64,000 bases of DNA. Origin: Vespula vulgaris (lineage: Eukaryota; Arthropoda; Insecta; Hymenoptera; Vespidae). The stretch lies in the NCBI RefSeq assembly GCF_905475345.1, contig NC_066602.1, forward strand, positions 186,001-250,000, given 5' to 3'. The notes below the pieces were generated by a model. The model made no database searches and was not told the origin of the DNA. It worked only from the letters and a program-made list of their open reading frames with translations. Positions within the stretch are counted from its first letter, which is position 1, and every line of letters begins with the position of its first letter. The translations under genes were made by a program, and so were the position numbers. This document shows positions 1 to 10,860 of the stretch, one piece after another.

Positions 1-480
1 TCGTAGATTAAATGCCCTTAAATCTTCTGGTGTTGATGTACTGCAACGCGATGTTGCTATAGAGGTTGGTTTAATAATGCATAATCACTTTTTCGTATGT
101 TACATTCATATATTCATTTATTGGAAACTAGATTGGATTACAATTTCGCTAAGTAGGTCTATATCCGATGAAGAACTTTAAACGGAAATGAAAGTAGCCG
201 ATTTTCTCATAGAGATTAATTTCTTTAAAGAAAATGTACATTGAAGTAGATTGTTTGTGAATTTAAGTTCATCATAATCTATCGAATTAATAAAGAACAT
301 TTTTTATAAATTCAAGCACGTAGCAGTATATACTCCTTAAATACGGATTATATAGAAGTTTATTTCGATTAACTGTAATTTGTATATAAACATTTGTATA
401 CACATGCTACTTGTATTTAATGTGACCCTCAACTTCATAATACATATCCTAATGCACAGCAGTATGCGATTAACATTAGA
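1..480. other. AT-rich sequence, nothing recognised
   Basis: No reading frame of note and no clear match to the repeat modules found elsewhere in the window. It is A+T-rich with short homopolymer runs. It may be a decayed copy of one of the modules, but I could not align it. Confidence 0.5.
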
Positions 481-1204
481 TTCTTATTATTGCTTTATTG
501 CGCGATAATAAAAAGTAGGAATTCATAGAAAATCTTTTTTTATATTTATTTTATTTTCGTAATATCAGTTTTTTCCCTTTACGTGTTTCATTTGATGGTC
601 AGTCAACATTTCCTATTACGTGATCGAAAGAGCCGAGAAGGCCGAAAAGGATGCAAGCTGGGGGATACGAATTTTTTAATTTCACACTTTTAATTCGACA
701 AATTATTATTTTTTCGTTACTACCTTTTGGAATATCTCATATAAAATGATTCACATTCACGTTTTTGCCTCGTATTTATTGATTGTTCTTTACCAAAGAT
801 TAATATTGAATGAAAAGGAATTAATTTTTTTTTTGCTAATTTCCCATAATACATATATCTTATGCACGATAATATACACATTACTGATTCACTTCTAAGA
901 AACGTTGGTTAAAAGGGTTGTTCGTACAAAAAATATTTTCTTTCTGATTTCTCCTTGTCACTATAAAAATTATATTATGTGTGAATTGATCAGTATGAAT
1001 ATCTAATTGTGTTTTAATATTTTCAGGTTTTTGTTGCAGTTCATCGGCCGTGATGACACTCTGAATTATAGCTCGAATATAAAAAAAGAAAAGAAAGAAA
1101 AATACCATATGTCTTATGCGCGGACAGCGAATTACATAGTATCGATCGGCAGAATTGTATTATTTAAGATCATCACTGATTCTTAAATCATTTTTAGTAT
1201 TTCT
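481..1204 (+). repeat. Decayed F and X modules (left arm, type I)
   Basis: Bases 540-680 match the F module: a pyrimidine-rich run, then TTTCCTATTACG, then a GATCGAAAGAGCCGA-like stretch. Bases 830-1,140 match X as seen at 6,440-6,960, including GAATTGATCAGTATGA near 980 and TTATGCGCGGAC near 1,113. A 75-codon minus-strand frame at 881-1,108 lies inside X; the cognate X frame near 54,926-55,195 differs widely and I do not consider either a gene. This copy is clearly older than the X copies at 6.5, 14.8, 42.4 and 55 kb. Confidence 0.6.
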
Positions 1205-1600
1205 TGAAGGTACTATGAGTTATCGTTTTCTCTTCAAATATCCTCCTTGTCTTTGTGTGATCTCATACTGTGTTCGTTATATGATTGAGAATATCCAGGA
1301 AGAAGAAAAAGAAGGTGAAACATCCCTGCTTGACGACGAAGTTTGGAAAGACCAATGTGGCGCAGTTTTGTAAAGCATGGAACGGTGGTACGAGGAAATG
1401 GGATTTTATCAAAGGATCCAAACGTAAGCAGCTTTAGCTGGAGGATATATGCGATTGTGCTCAAAAATGTTTGTCGAAGGCTCATCCGACGTTCCACGCA
1501 GGGCATGAGTCAAAGGGGGATTAAAATGAAACTAAGGGAGATTTATCGTATAAATCAATTTCACATACAGATATGATCAAGAGATTAACCGTTTTTGGAA
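1205..1600 (+). repeat. E module copy (plus)
   Basis: Contains the signature AGCAGCTTTAGCTGGAGG near 1,425 followed by the ATATGCGATTGTGCTCA and TTGTCGAAGG boxes. The same order appears at 23.06, 34.71, 49.10 and 63.55 kb on plus, and at 11.92, 39.31 and 51.93 kb on minus. Overlapping frames of 72, 90 and 77 codons on both strands come from this module. A similar minus-strand frame recurs at 34,569-34,790, 48,953-49,174 and 63,410-63,631, because the copies are related. I see no start context or known domain to support translation. Confidence 0.7.
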
Positions 1601-2740
1601 GTAGTAACATTAGCAGAGGAATACTTTTAAATTATACGTGAAATAGAAAGTCGATGTTTACGTCATTGTTATTGCATCAATTTAAATTAAGTAACCATCC
1701 CATATAATTAAAAAAGAAGGAGTGTTGAATTCTACATTTCAAATTGTTTGTCAAAATATTTACGACACGCATTTAAAAAATATTCGTAATATTTAATGTG
1801 CATTTTTCATAAATATTGAAATTTGGATGAAGTAACTGCTGCGTAGCGCGAGTTACCCTGTTGAAACATTTTGATAGGGATTTTGTGATAATGGATGTAT
1901 GTAGCACGTGCTCCCGCACTTATCGTGAAGTACCTTCTTTTGTACCCTTCGTTATTATATCTCTCCATCTGCGTATGCTCTGATGCGTACTTCTCTGTTC
2001 CAGTTCAAGTGGTCAAGATTGAATGCTCGGTCCTGTGTGCGTGTGTACGTACGAATCCTGTCCTATTTGTATAAGAAGGAAAGTATTCTTTCATTTGTTT
2101 TCCTCTCATCATTGATGAGACCACTGAAGAATACGATTAGCTGTATAATTCAATTGCCTATTTATATTCATCTTTCGATAACAGGGTTACATAACTTGCT
2201 GAGCAATGGACTATTTTCTTAGGAATCAATTGTTTTAAAACATAATATACGAAATATTAGGTAACTGGAGGCATAATGGGATTATTGTTTTGCATTCTCC
2301 AATGGGGAGTACATTTCTGGGAAAATGTATTCGTTCATATGGAAGAGTTAAGTCAGGCGTGGTATATCGATCTGCAAAAGACAACCAGATAATTAAATAA
2401 TACAGCCAAATAGATAATTGAATAATACCGCTAATCGTATTATCGAATTGTCTGCTTGGTCTAATGAGACGAAAACCAATGAATAAATACCCTCCTCGTT
2501 TTCTGAATAAGAGAGGAGATTTACGGGGTTTTAGCAGGTGCATTGATTGCCGCTCATTTGATTGACGCACATAAGCGCGCACGTACATGGAGAGAGATTA
2601 TAATAAATCGTTCTATATGATGGTATTTCACGATAGGTACGAGAGAAGGTATTACGTACGTGCAGATCGTTATATTCCGATTAATACCCGTTAGCAGAGG
2701 AATTTGTTGACACGGAGGATCATATATTTTTGCAAAAAAA
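1601..2740. repeat. Foldback segment around the K box (type II centre)
   Basis: The left half carries a TCATTTGTTTTCCTCTCATC box near 2,091, followed by an ATACGATTAGC box and an AATTGCCTATTTATATTCA box. The right half carries the reverse complement of the same boxes in reverse order near 2,400-2,490. The two halves therefore form an imperfect inverted repeat centred near 2.29 kb. The same arrangement recurs at 23.7-24.1, 35.33-35.72 and 49.7-50.08 kb. Short frames at 1,983-2,222 (+) and 2,235-2,588 (-) are by-products of this repeat. Confidence 0.65.
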
Positions 2741-3660
2741 TCAAAATTTTGTCCTTTATAAGTTCCTACGATGTCTGTGATAAATGTTGAAGCAATTTTC
2801 TTCCCATATTATCACCCCTCTCATTATGTATAGGATCTCTTTTTTTTTCTTATTGAATGACATCACTATCACTGCTGTCGTTTTCTACCCGATTAATATT
2901 TATTTTTTCTAACGCATCCGTATAAATGTTTATCTGGAATTTCCCTTCGGTATTACTTATGACTCAAAACTCACTCGTGTTTGGATATTTTGCCATTCTC
3001 TTAATGAAAAAGAAATAAGTAATTAAAAGCGTTGGTAGTCTCAAATTGTATATTACAAAATCACGAAACGATATATACAAAAAGAATATTATATTTCTGG
3101 TTTCTGGCTTATTAGTCTAGGGAACTATCTATTTCACTAGAAGTTTCAATACGAAGCGAGTTCAGCTTCCAAAATCTCCTCAATTTTATGATTGCTTGTT
3201 TATTCCATCAAATATCACTACCTCGTACGGGGTGTACTCGCATACCATTGCGGAAAATTCGTTATCACTCTCTTTAAGTGGTTTAATAAAGCCCCCAGAC
3301 CATTGTGAATGTACTTCTTTTTCGTAAAACCGACTAATATACTTTTCATATAACTTGGTAATTTGACCAGTTCTTGATTTACTAACTGAGTGGTTCTCTC
3401 GGAGGGGAAATACGGGAAAAAGAGAAAGGTAATATTAGGAAACCATAAATGTGACGAAAGATTTTCTCCGAATACGTTTTTTATCATTGTGCAATAACGA
3501 AAATGAATTCTTCGATAACTTTAGCAATATGCATTTATTTTTAAATTAAAGATGGTAATATTCGGAGAAAATGCTTTCAAGGAATATGGAAGTAGATATA
3601 ACTTCTTAGGAGCAAATTTTTTTACAACAGAAAATTTTACAATAAGTATTACTTATAATA
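2741..3660 (+). repeat. L module, plus orientation
   Basis: Matches 24,370-25,300, 36,000-36,870 and (truncated) 50,340-50,945 in the same orientation. Shared boxes include TTCCACATTATCATCCCTC, GACATCACTATCACT, AATACGAAGCGAGTTCA and GGTTCTCTCGGAGGGGAAAT. Read on the minus strand, one frame gives an acidic stretch with SDSDD-type residues, best seen in the 24.4-kb copy. The 89-codon minus frame at 3,218-3,487 is partly repeated at 24,790-24,987. No known family was recognised. Confidence 0.65.
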
Positions 3661-4645
3661 AGTACAAAAATTGTAATTCGTCCTTCTTTTCCTATAAATA
3701 AATACATATTACTTAACAAGGATTTCTTTTTCTTTATTATGCAATAGCGAAAAATATCGATTCGGAGAAAATCATTCGTCATGTTTATTTTTTCTTCGTA
3801 ATATTACTTCCTTCTCTTTATGGAGGATCAATTGATTCCACTTTTTTAAGAAATGCATGTTTCTTTGAAGTTTTTCGTTGAAATGGTGCAACAAAGCAAA
3901 TCAAGAAATCGTCCAATTATCAAATTATGTGAAACGAATATCAATCGATTTTACGAAGAGGAACGTAGGAAGTGCGTTCACGATAGTCTAAGCCCTTTTC
4001 TGATCCGCTTAAGGAGAGTACTAACCCTACTAAGAAGGATTTGTGAAGCAACGGTATGCGAGTATGCTATACACGATGATATTTGATGAAATAAAGAAAC
4101 AATCCTACAATTGGAGAAAGAAATTTTCAAAGCTGAAGTCAGTTCTTATTGAAGCTTTTAGCAGTATAAATAGATCTCTCGACTAATTAGTCAGAAAACC
4201 AGAAAGGTAATATATTATTGGTCTTTATCGTTCCGTGATTTCGTAAAATTTTATTATCTCCATTTCATTTATTTATCGATTTTCTTTTTTTTATTAGCAG
4301 AACGACAAAGTGTCCAATTACGCCCAAGTCTCATAATGTAAGATATAAATAATGAAGAGGAATTCCAGAAAGACATTTATATAGATACATTACATAAAAT
4401 AAATATGAATTTGGAAGAAAACAATAGTAGTGATAGTGATGTCACCTAACAAGAAAACGAAGAGATCTCATAGATAATGATAAAGACGAAAATGTTGTAA
4501 AAGTATTGCTTCAAAACTCATCATAGATTTGATAGAAAATTATAGGGGATAAAATTTTTGTGTTTTTACAAGAAAATATGTTCTTCAAAATCTACAAATT
4601 CGTATAAATTAAGCATCGTTGTAATATATTATTTGATTTTAAAGT
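3661..4645 (-). repeat. L module, minus orientation, with a short F-like piece
   Basis: Bases 3,680-3,840 resemble the F module (GATTCGGAGAAAATCATTCG near 3,760). Bases 3,840-4,560 read as the reverse complement of the preceding L module; for example AGTGATAGTGATGTCA near 4,430 mirrors the GACATCACTATCACT box. Together with 2,741-3,660 they form a third kind of inverted pair, which recurs at 24.37-26.32 kb. A 77-codon plus frame at 3,853-4,086 has no recognisable domain. Confidence 0.6.
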
Positions 4646-4780
4646 TATCATATATCATATGATGTGAGTCGTAGGATTACGTTTGCACGATAAAGTGCTA
4701 TTGATTTGTTGAGAGCTAACGTCCGAAAGGACGCAAAGCAGAAAGCGTTATTTCGCACGTTTACGTTTCTCGCACATTAA
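4646..4780 (+). repeat. U module with GNRA-type hairpin
   Basis: A short island richer in GC than its surroundings. GTCCGAAAGGAC at 4,721-4,732 is a 4-bp stem with a GAAA loop. The module recurs on minus at 10,091-10,359, where the hairpin (10,099-10,110) has a GAGA loop. It recurs on plus near 26,330-26,440, where the 3' side of the stem is mutated, and as a fragment at 38,165-38,215. It always follows an L(-)-like stretch. It could be the end of a decayed transposon, but no element is identified. Confidence 0.55.
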
Positions 4781-6360
4781 TTGTTTTCACGGACAGAAAG
4801 ATCGAAAATGAAATTAATTAATAGGAAATTAACTTCTCTAACAATCTCTTCTAATTCGACATATTACTTTCCTATTTTATTTTTCTTTTTTTTTTCTTTT
4901 CTTCTTTACGGTTTACAATTTGAAATTAACTAAAGAATGTTGACAATTGACAATTTTTTTCTAATTTGTATTCTTGATAATGACTATCGATAAGAATTAA
5001 ATTCTCAGCTTTTTTCATCTCTTAAAATTATTTCTTTTCTTTTATTACACAATATTAAATAATATGGATTCAGAGAAAATCTTCCACCATATTCATGTTT
5101 TTTTTTTCGTTATATTATCTTCTTCCCTTTTACGTATTTTATTTCAATGTGCTTTATGTAAATAAATTAAAATTTCCTATTACGCGTCTGAAAAAGATGT
5201 AGGTTGGGAGGAAATGAATTTCTCAATCTCTTTTAATTCGACATTTTATTACCATCCCTTTTTAACAACCATATGAGTAAATACATATTGCATAAATACA
5301 TATTGAAATAAACGCTTCTGCTAATAGTAAAAAATATGGATTCAGAGAAAACCTTTCGTCATATTTATTTTTGGTTCGTAATATCATCTTTTTCTCTTTT
5401 ACGAATTTTCTTTCAATACGCTATATGAAGATCAATTAAAACTTCCTATTACGCGGTCGAATAAGCCGAAAAGGCCAAAAAGAGTATGAGTTGGGGGAAA
5501 TAAATTTCTCGACCAATTACTTTTTTTTCATTTTCTCTTTATTCCATTTTTTCTTTACAGTTTTCGATTAAAAATTAAGTAAACAATGTTGACAATTGAC
5601 AATTATCTTTTTTCTTATTTGTATCCTTAAAAATACCTATCAATAAGAATTAAATTCTAATTTTTTTTCATTTCTCGAAAATATCATTTCTTTTGCTTTA
5701 TTACGCAATATTAGGAAATATGGATTCAGAGAAAATCTTTCGCCATATTCATGTTTGTTTTTTCGTTATATCATCTTTTTCCCTTTCACGTATTTTATTT
5801 CAATATGCTATAGCCAACTCAATTAAAATTTCCTATTACGCGGTCGAACGAGCCGAAAAGGCCAAATGGGTATGAGTTAGGGGGAATTGAATATCTCGAC
5901 CAAACTGTTTTAATTCGATCAATAATTTTTTTTCATTTTCTCTTTCTTTCATCTTTTCTTTACAGATTTCGATTGAAAATTAACTAAATAATGCTGACAA
6001 TTGACAATTATCTTTTTTCTTATTTGTATCCTTAAAAATACCTATCAATGAGAATTAAATTCTAATTTTTTTTTCATCTCTCGAAAAAATCATTTCTTGT
6101 GCTTTATTACGTAATTATAAATAATATGGATTCGGAGAAAATCTCTCGCCATATTCATGTTTCTCTTTTTCGTTATATTATCTTCTTCTCTTTTATGTAT
6201 TTCATTTCAATGTGCTTTACGTAAATCAATTAAAATTTGCTATTACGTGGCCGACAGGTCTGAAATGACCGACAAGTATATGAGTTGGGAGGAAATGAAT
6301 ATCTCGTTGAATCTCTTTTAATTCGATATATAATTATGATTCCTTTGTAACTGTCATATG
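4781..6360 (+). repeat. Tandem array of F module, about four copies
   Basis: The landmark GGATTCAGAGAAAA (or its TTCGG variant) occurs near 5,058, 5,338, 5,722 and 6,128, giving spacings of about 280, 384 and 406 bases. Each copy has a T/C-rich run ending TTTACAG, a TGACAATTGACAAT box, a TTTCCTATTACGCGGTCGA box and an AGCCGAAAAGG-like box. A 60-codon frame at 5,693-5,875 spans one copy and is echoed at 26,682-26,873. The repeated frame probably reflects repeat relatedness, not a gene. Single or double F copies occur in nearly every unit of the window. Confidence 0.75.
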
Positions 6361-7003
6361 AAATAATCCACATTGCATGACCATTCGAATATTATGACGA
6401 TTGCTTCTGCTCCATTTTTATTGATCTGTCCCTACCATACATTGAAGAAATGAAATTAATCCTTTTATTGATATTTTCTCATAATGAAAATATCTTTTGA
6501 GTCGTCAATATACATATTTTTGATTCCTATCTGACAAAATCGACCAAAGATTTTGTTTACGTAAACAATATTTTCTCTGATCATAATAAAACTAACATCG
6601 TGGGTAAATTGATCAGTATGAGAAGTATTTGCTTCTTCATTATGATCGTTAGATATAGTATCTTCCTATGAACAAATACATATATAAGAAAATAGTTTCG
6701 AAGAAACCTTCGTCAAAAACAGATTCTTCATCTATCATGGAATATTAAGCATTTAACTTTCGAAGTTGTCGCGTGTTATCATCGAAAGTGTTGTGCATTA
6801 ATATTTTCAGTTTTTTCATATTTTTCTTCAATAGTGATTTCACGCTTTATATTATAGCTCGCATTTAAAAATAGGAAGAAAAAGAATTCATATGTATATA
6901 TCTTATGCGCGGATAATGAAATACATAATATCGATCGGCAGTATTCTATTCTCTAAAATTATCAACGGCTTCCAAAGCAATTTTAATGCTTCTTAGCAAT
7001 ACT
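6361..7003 (+). repeat. X module (plus), left arm of a young palindrome from 6,620
   Basis: From 6,620 the sequence is mirrored by the minus strand of 8,640-8,998 at an estimated 94% identity or better. It is also repeated directly at about +8,232 (14,600-15,235). Boxes: AAATTGATCAGTATGAGAAG near 6,606, AGTTGTCGCGTGTTATCATC near 6,764, TATTATAGCTCGCATTTAAA near 6,849 and AATATCGATCGGCAGTATTC near 6,928. No supported gene. Confidence 0.8.
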
Positions 7004-7279
7004 ATGAATCAACGTGCTGGGTTTGACAGGAAAGCGTTCTCTCTTCAAACATCGTCCTCGTCTTTACATGATCCATAGTATTGTGTTCCATCCCGTCTTC
7101 ATTATGTGATCGAGATTAACCAGGAAAAGGAAAAGGTGAAAAAGGAAACGTTTATATTGACGGTGACGACGAACCTTGCGAGATTAATATCTGCGCTCTT
7201 TTACGAAGCTTCATTCGAATGGTGGTATGAGGAGTCGGAATATATCTTGTTGAAAGGATCGAAAGATAAGCGGCTTTAG
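7004..7279 (+). pseudogene. Decayed 92-codon frame in E1 module
   Basis: Starting at ATG 7,004, the frame runs 91 codons to TAG 7,277-7,279, inside the GCGGCTTTAG box, broken only by TAG at codon 25 (7,076). Frames of exactly 276 bases occur at 8,334-8,609 (-), 42,791-43,066 (+) and 55,469-55,744 (+). The copy at 15,236-15,500 has a net change of 11 bases. A conserved piece reads FEWWYEE followed by YILLKGSKDKRL at the end. The stop at codon 25 is shared by all copies, so the family was either broken before it spread or never coded in this frame. No known domain; a noncoding origin is equally possible. Confidence 0.35.
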
Positions 7280-8263
7280 CTACAGGATATAATCGAGTGT
7301 GGTGGGAGAGATTTATTGAAGGGCTGTTCGCCGTAGCAAACCGCATCTGAATTAAAGTGGAATTGAAATGATACTCGGACAGGTTTATCTTTGAAAATGA
7401 TTAAATCTGCATGTACGATCAAAAGATTCACCGTTTATCGAAATAATAATGTTTACCCGGGAACACTTTTAAATTATGCGTTAAATATTCAGTGTACGTT
7501 TACTTCACCGTGTGATCATTATACATCGTTAACATAATTAAAAAGAGAAGAAGAGTTTGGTTCAATGTTCCAAATTGTTTGTTAGAATATTCACGTCATG
7601 TACTTTAAAATAATATATAATGAACATTTTTCAAGAACATAGATGTTTGGACAAATTAATTTATTACGCAACGCAAATACATTTTAATTGGGATTTAATG
7701 AAAATGTGTTACACATTATGTTCTTTCATAATTATCGTTCCATACGTATCCTATTTAACGATTTGTTATTACCTCCCACCATGCATGTGTTCTATTGTGT
7801 GCGCTCGGTCGCGGTAGTTCATGTTAGTTATATGCGCTCATTGAGAAATTAAAGTTAATATATTTGGAAAATAAGAATATCATGTTACTAGAAATATAAT
7901 AAAATCGCTGTTATATTCAGTTATACGTAATGTGATATAAACGATTGGAGAAATATAATATTTTGCTTGGAACTAATTAGTAAGGAACATAGTATACGAA
8001 ATATTGCATAACTAGAAGTATAATTAGATACTTTTGTTAAATTCTCCAATCGGGAGTAAATTTTTAGGAAAATGTAGACCAATTTAAGAACTAAATCAAT
8101 AACGTAGTACATCGCTCTTGAAAAGAACTAACAGGGTAATTAAATCATGCATTTAAGTAGATAACTACATTATACGATAGTAATCGCATTATCCAAACGT
8201 CTGTTTGGTTTGATGAGAGGAAAACAAATAAAAAGCTAAGTAGCAAATTAGTTGATTCAAATC
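7280..8263. repeat. Centre of the 6.6-9.0 kb palindrome
   Basis: Bases 7,280-7,350 still belong to the mirrored arm. From 7,400 to 7,720 lies the usual E1 downstream flank (GATCAAAAGATTCACCGTTT, then an ATTAAAAAGAGAAGAAG box). From 7,840 the sequence switches to the minus-arm flank (TTACTAGAAATATAATAAAA near 7,885), with a minus K box near 8,205. The M module and long spacer found in other type I palindromes are missing. A 65-codon frame at 7,620-7,817 and a 63-codon frame at 7,921-8,112 (-) are not supported. Confidence 0.6.
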
Positions 8264-9100
8264 CAGATTCGGTTTGTTACAGCGAACAACCCTTCGATAA
8301 ATCTCTCCTACCACACTCGATTATATCCTCCAACTAAAGCCGCTTATCTTTAAATCCTTTCAACAAGATATTTTCCATCTCCTCCTACCACCATTCGAAT
8401 GAAGCTTTGTAAAATAGCGCCGATATTAATCTCGCAAGGTTCTTCGTCACCGTCGATATAAACGTTTCCTCTTCCATTTTCTCCTCCTCCTGGTTAATAT
8501 CGATCACATAATGAAAACGAGGTGGAACACAATACTATGGATCACGTAAAGACGAGGACGATGTTTGAAAAGGAAACGCTTTCCTGTCAAATCCAGCACG
8601 TTGATTCCATAGTATCGCTAAGAAGCATTAAAACTGTTTTGGAAGCCGTTGATAATTTTAGAGAATAGAATACTGCCGATCGATATTATGTATTTCATTA
8701 TCTGCGCATAAGATATGTAGATATGAATTTTTTTTTTCTTCCTATTTTTAAATGCGAGCTATAATATAAAGCGTGAAATCACTATTGAAGAAAAATATGA
8801 AAAAACTGAAAATATTAATGCACAACACTTTCGATGATAACACGCGACAACTTCGAAAGTTAAATGCTTAATATTCCATGATAGATGAAGAATCTGTTTT
8901 TGACGAAGGTTTCTTCGAAACTATTTTCTTATATATGTATTTGTTCATAGGAAGATACTATATCTAACGATCATAATGAAGAAGCAAATACTTCTCATGC
9001 TGGTGAATTCACTCGTGATATAATTTCTAATATGACCAAAAAAAATAGGAAAAAAAATATTTTTTGAACGAGAAACATTCTTGGCCGATTTTAACAGATG
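8264..9100 (-). repeat. E1 and X modules (minus), right arm of young palindrome
   Basis: Position p in 8,264-8,998 pairs with 15,618 minus p in the left arm, to within a few bases. Beyond 8,998 similarity to the left arm falls sharply but stays recognisable to about 9,095 (a CGGCCAA...TGTC-like stretch on the minus strand against 6,530-6,560). The sharp drop suggests that homogenisation stopped near 8,998. Confidence 0.75.
8334..8609 (-). pseudogene. Decayed 92-codon E1 frame, minus copy
   Basis: Mirror copy of 7,004-7,279. It has the same length and no indel, the same internal TAG at codon 25, and a further TAG after the FEWW residues. The ATG seen at 7,004 is TGG here. The terminal KDKRL and stop are kept. 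Confidence 0.35.
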
Positions 9101-9690
9101 GGACGTCGGAACTAATCTACGAATTTTAAATTATTTCAGAGATATATCAGATGAAACGAAGGCGAAGGCAGTTTTAATAGCCGGGAAATATTGCAAAGGA
9201 TTGATATTTGAATTGTAATTACTTCCAAAGAAGGTACACGAAATTCGGCTACGTTCAACGTGGTAATTAAATATTCGACATTCGAAGTGAAACGTATTTA
9301 CATTGGTACTTCCTGTTCTTGCGTACATCCGACAATAAGTCCTATATGGGTAGTAGAAATGTTAGACCATCAACCAGATTAAGATATGAAAACGTCTTCC
9401 TTTTTACTCTTATATTTAAATGGAAAATCAATCAATGTGGTGTTTACCGAATGGTAAGATATTTGAGAGATAAGGTAGAAATTTTTTGTTCTAAAATGTA
9501 CGGTGGAATATAAATTCTCTGCCATAGGTATATTTTATAATAATTTACTGAAGTTTTAAACAGATTTTATGAAGTCGACGAAGGTATTTCTATTCATAAG
9601 TGAATTCATTACAAATCTTCTAAATGATATGAAATCCAAGTTGGCGAAAGAGGTACCTAATATCACAAGTATTAAATTTGAAGTTTGCAC
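9101..9690 (+). pseudogene. Y module (plus) with intron-like gap 9,454-9,563
   Basis: Begins at ACTAATCTACGAATT and carries a frame reading NLRILNYFRDISDETKAKAV, whose cognates at 22.1, 47.9, 41.1 (-) and 53.8 kb (-) stay similar in the same frame. A GTAAGAT donor follows at 9,454 and a CAG acceptor at 9,561-9,563, giving a 110-nt gap. A second exon-like part (ATTTTATGAAGTCGACGAAG) runs to about 9,660. In 9,670-9,710 a frame reads KFEVCTFRKRE, vaguely like Ty3/gypsy gag; that comparison is weak. X(-) runs directly into this Y copy, with none of the F and Z modules that separate them at 33 and 47 kb. Confidence 0.4.
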
Positions 9691-9800
9691 ATTTAGAAAG
9701 AGAGAAATGTCAAAGTCATTCAAAAGCTCCTTTTGTTGACATTACAAGCAGCGATGCAACTCAGATGCAACCACTTCGAGATCCATATTATAAATTATTG
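9691..9800 (-). repeat. W module, minus
   Basis: Bases 9,722-9,780 are the reverse complement of 29,172-29,230 and 57,865-57,925, including the doubled GTTGCATC box (GGTTGCATCTGAGTTGCATC in the plus copies). Function unknown. An 84-codon frame at 9,678-9,932 overlaps it and is not supported elsewhere. Confidence 0.55.
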
Positions 9801-10084
9801 AAATTTTCGTTTAAAACTACGTTATGTTTCATTGGACTTCAATTTTCTCGCTTAATGTTTAAGCGAGTATACTATCGTTTAAGTATTACTATCATGGAAA
9901 TATTTTATCTATCGATTATATATTATTTCTAAAAAGTCATCAAGTTGAAGTGCTATAAAGATTATTATAAAAATAATATTCAGTTTATCAAATTACCAAG
10001 AAAAATGATACAAATTCTTCGTTCTTTAGGTAGAGAGATAAAAAGCATGGAATGATTTCTATTTTGATATTCTTCCGTATTTAT
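9801..10084. other. AT-rich, nothing recognised
   Basis: No repeat module I can align and no supported frame. Confidence 0.5.
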
Positions 10085-10360
10085 TCTTTGTACTTGGCGT
10101 CCTCTCGGACGTTAGCTAATAACAACACGGCGGCACTAAGTCGCGCAAACGTGGTATATAGTGTAACATACTTCTTTCCATAGAATCGAACCAAATTTTC
10201 GAAATAGAATCGAAATTCTATTCCATATAATTTTTTACGATATTTTTGACAAGTTTTGTAGCAATTTTTGTACACTATTTTTATTGTTATCATTATCTAT
10301 GAGATTTCCTTATTTTTATGATGAACTCTCTGAGAGGACATTTGAGTATAAGGGGTTAAA
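10085..10360 (-). repeat. U module, minus, ending in GGGGTTAA
   Basis: Reverse complement of the module at 4,460-4,770 at moderate identity. The hairpin at 10,099-10,110 keeps a perfect 4-bp stem with a changed loop. The outer end reads AGGGGTTAA (10,351-10,359). On the minus strand this begins TTAACCCC, the look of a TTAA-targeting transposon end, but no partner end or transposase is visible. The 70-codon minus frame at 10,081-10,293 lies within it and is unsupported. Confidence 0.45.
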
Positions 10361-10685
10361 AAGAAAAATAAAGCATAAATTAAAATCTAAGAAGTAATTG
10401 AAATTAAAGGAAAAATAGTCGTTACAAAATAGTCTTAAAAAAAAAAGCAAACGAATATATATTCAGAAAGTGTATCAAATAGTTACACTTTCATATTTCT
10501 TTATGCGTGCAGTAGATGTAAACCCAATTGTTGATCTATATTTACTGTTCTCCTAATTTTTCAGAAATTCTCTCAAAAATTTATTAATCATGGAAAAAAG
10601 TCAAATAAGAATAAAATTTCATTTCTTAGTTGAGTTCTCAATACATATTTGTTTGCTTCTTTCTTTCATTGGTGTTTATTTATTC
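10361..10685. other. AT-rich, nothing recognised
   Basis: No module match was found. Several A and T runs. Confidence 0.5.
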
Positions 10686-10860
10686 ATATTTATTTATTTC
10701 TTTCGAAGAGAACATTGACATCAAGAAAGTAGTATTCAAAAGATTCTATTTAGAAGGAAAAATTATTTTACGGAAAGACTATCTTCCTACAACATTTATA
10801 ACTTATGGTTACAGCCACGTCAATCGGTTAGTCAAATAACGATAAATGAATAATTAAATT
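10686..10860 (+). repeat. M module, plus
   Basis: Related to 18,880-19,010, 30,840-30,990 and 59,680-59,830 on plus, and to 28,095-28,270, 44,110-44,300 and 56,810-56,985 on minus. A frame reading VVFKR, then an aromatic/basic stretch, then YNIY- or TTFI-like residues recurs in different copies with shifts. It marks the inner edge of type I palindrome arms. Confidence 0.5.

Noticed and set aside
4700..4745. Hammerhead-like ribozyme at the U hairpin (CTAACGTCCGAAAGGACGCAAAG)
   Set aside because: The stem-loop resembles hammerhead stem II, but the core CTGANGA before it and GAAA after it are not present (CTAACG and GCAAA instead), and no flanking stems I and III could be found.
9101..9800. Retrotransposon gag remnant
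   Set aside because: Short strings (WDVGTNLRI..., KFEVCTFRKRE) look faintly like Ty3/gypsy gag, but there is no zinc knuckle, protease, reverse transcriptase or LTR anywhere, and the spacing does not fit. Kept only as a remark.
10340..10360. piggyBac-type element end (TTAACCCC)
   Set aside because: Only one end was seen, with no matching second end and no transposase. TTAA is frequent by chance in this composition.
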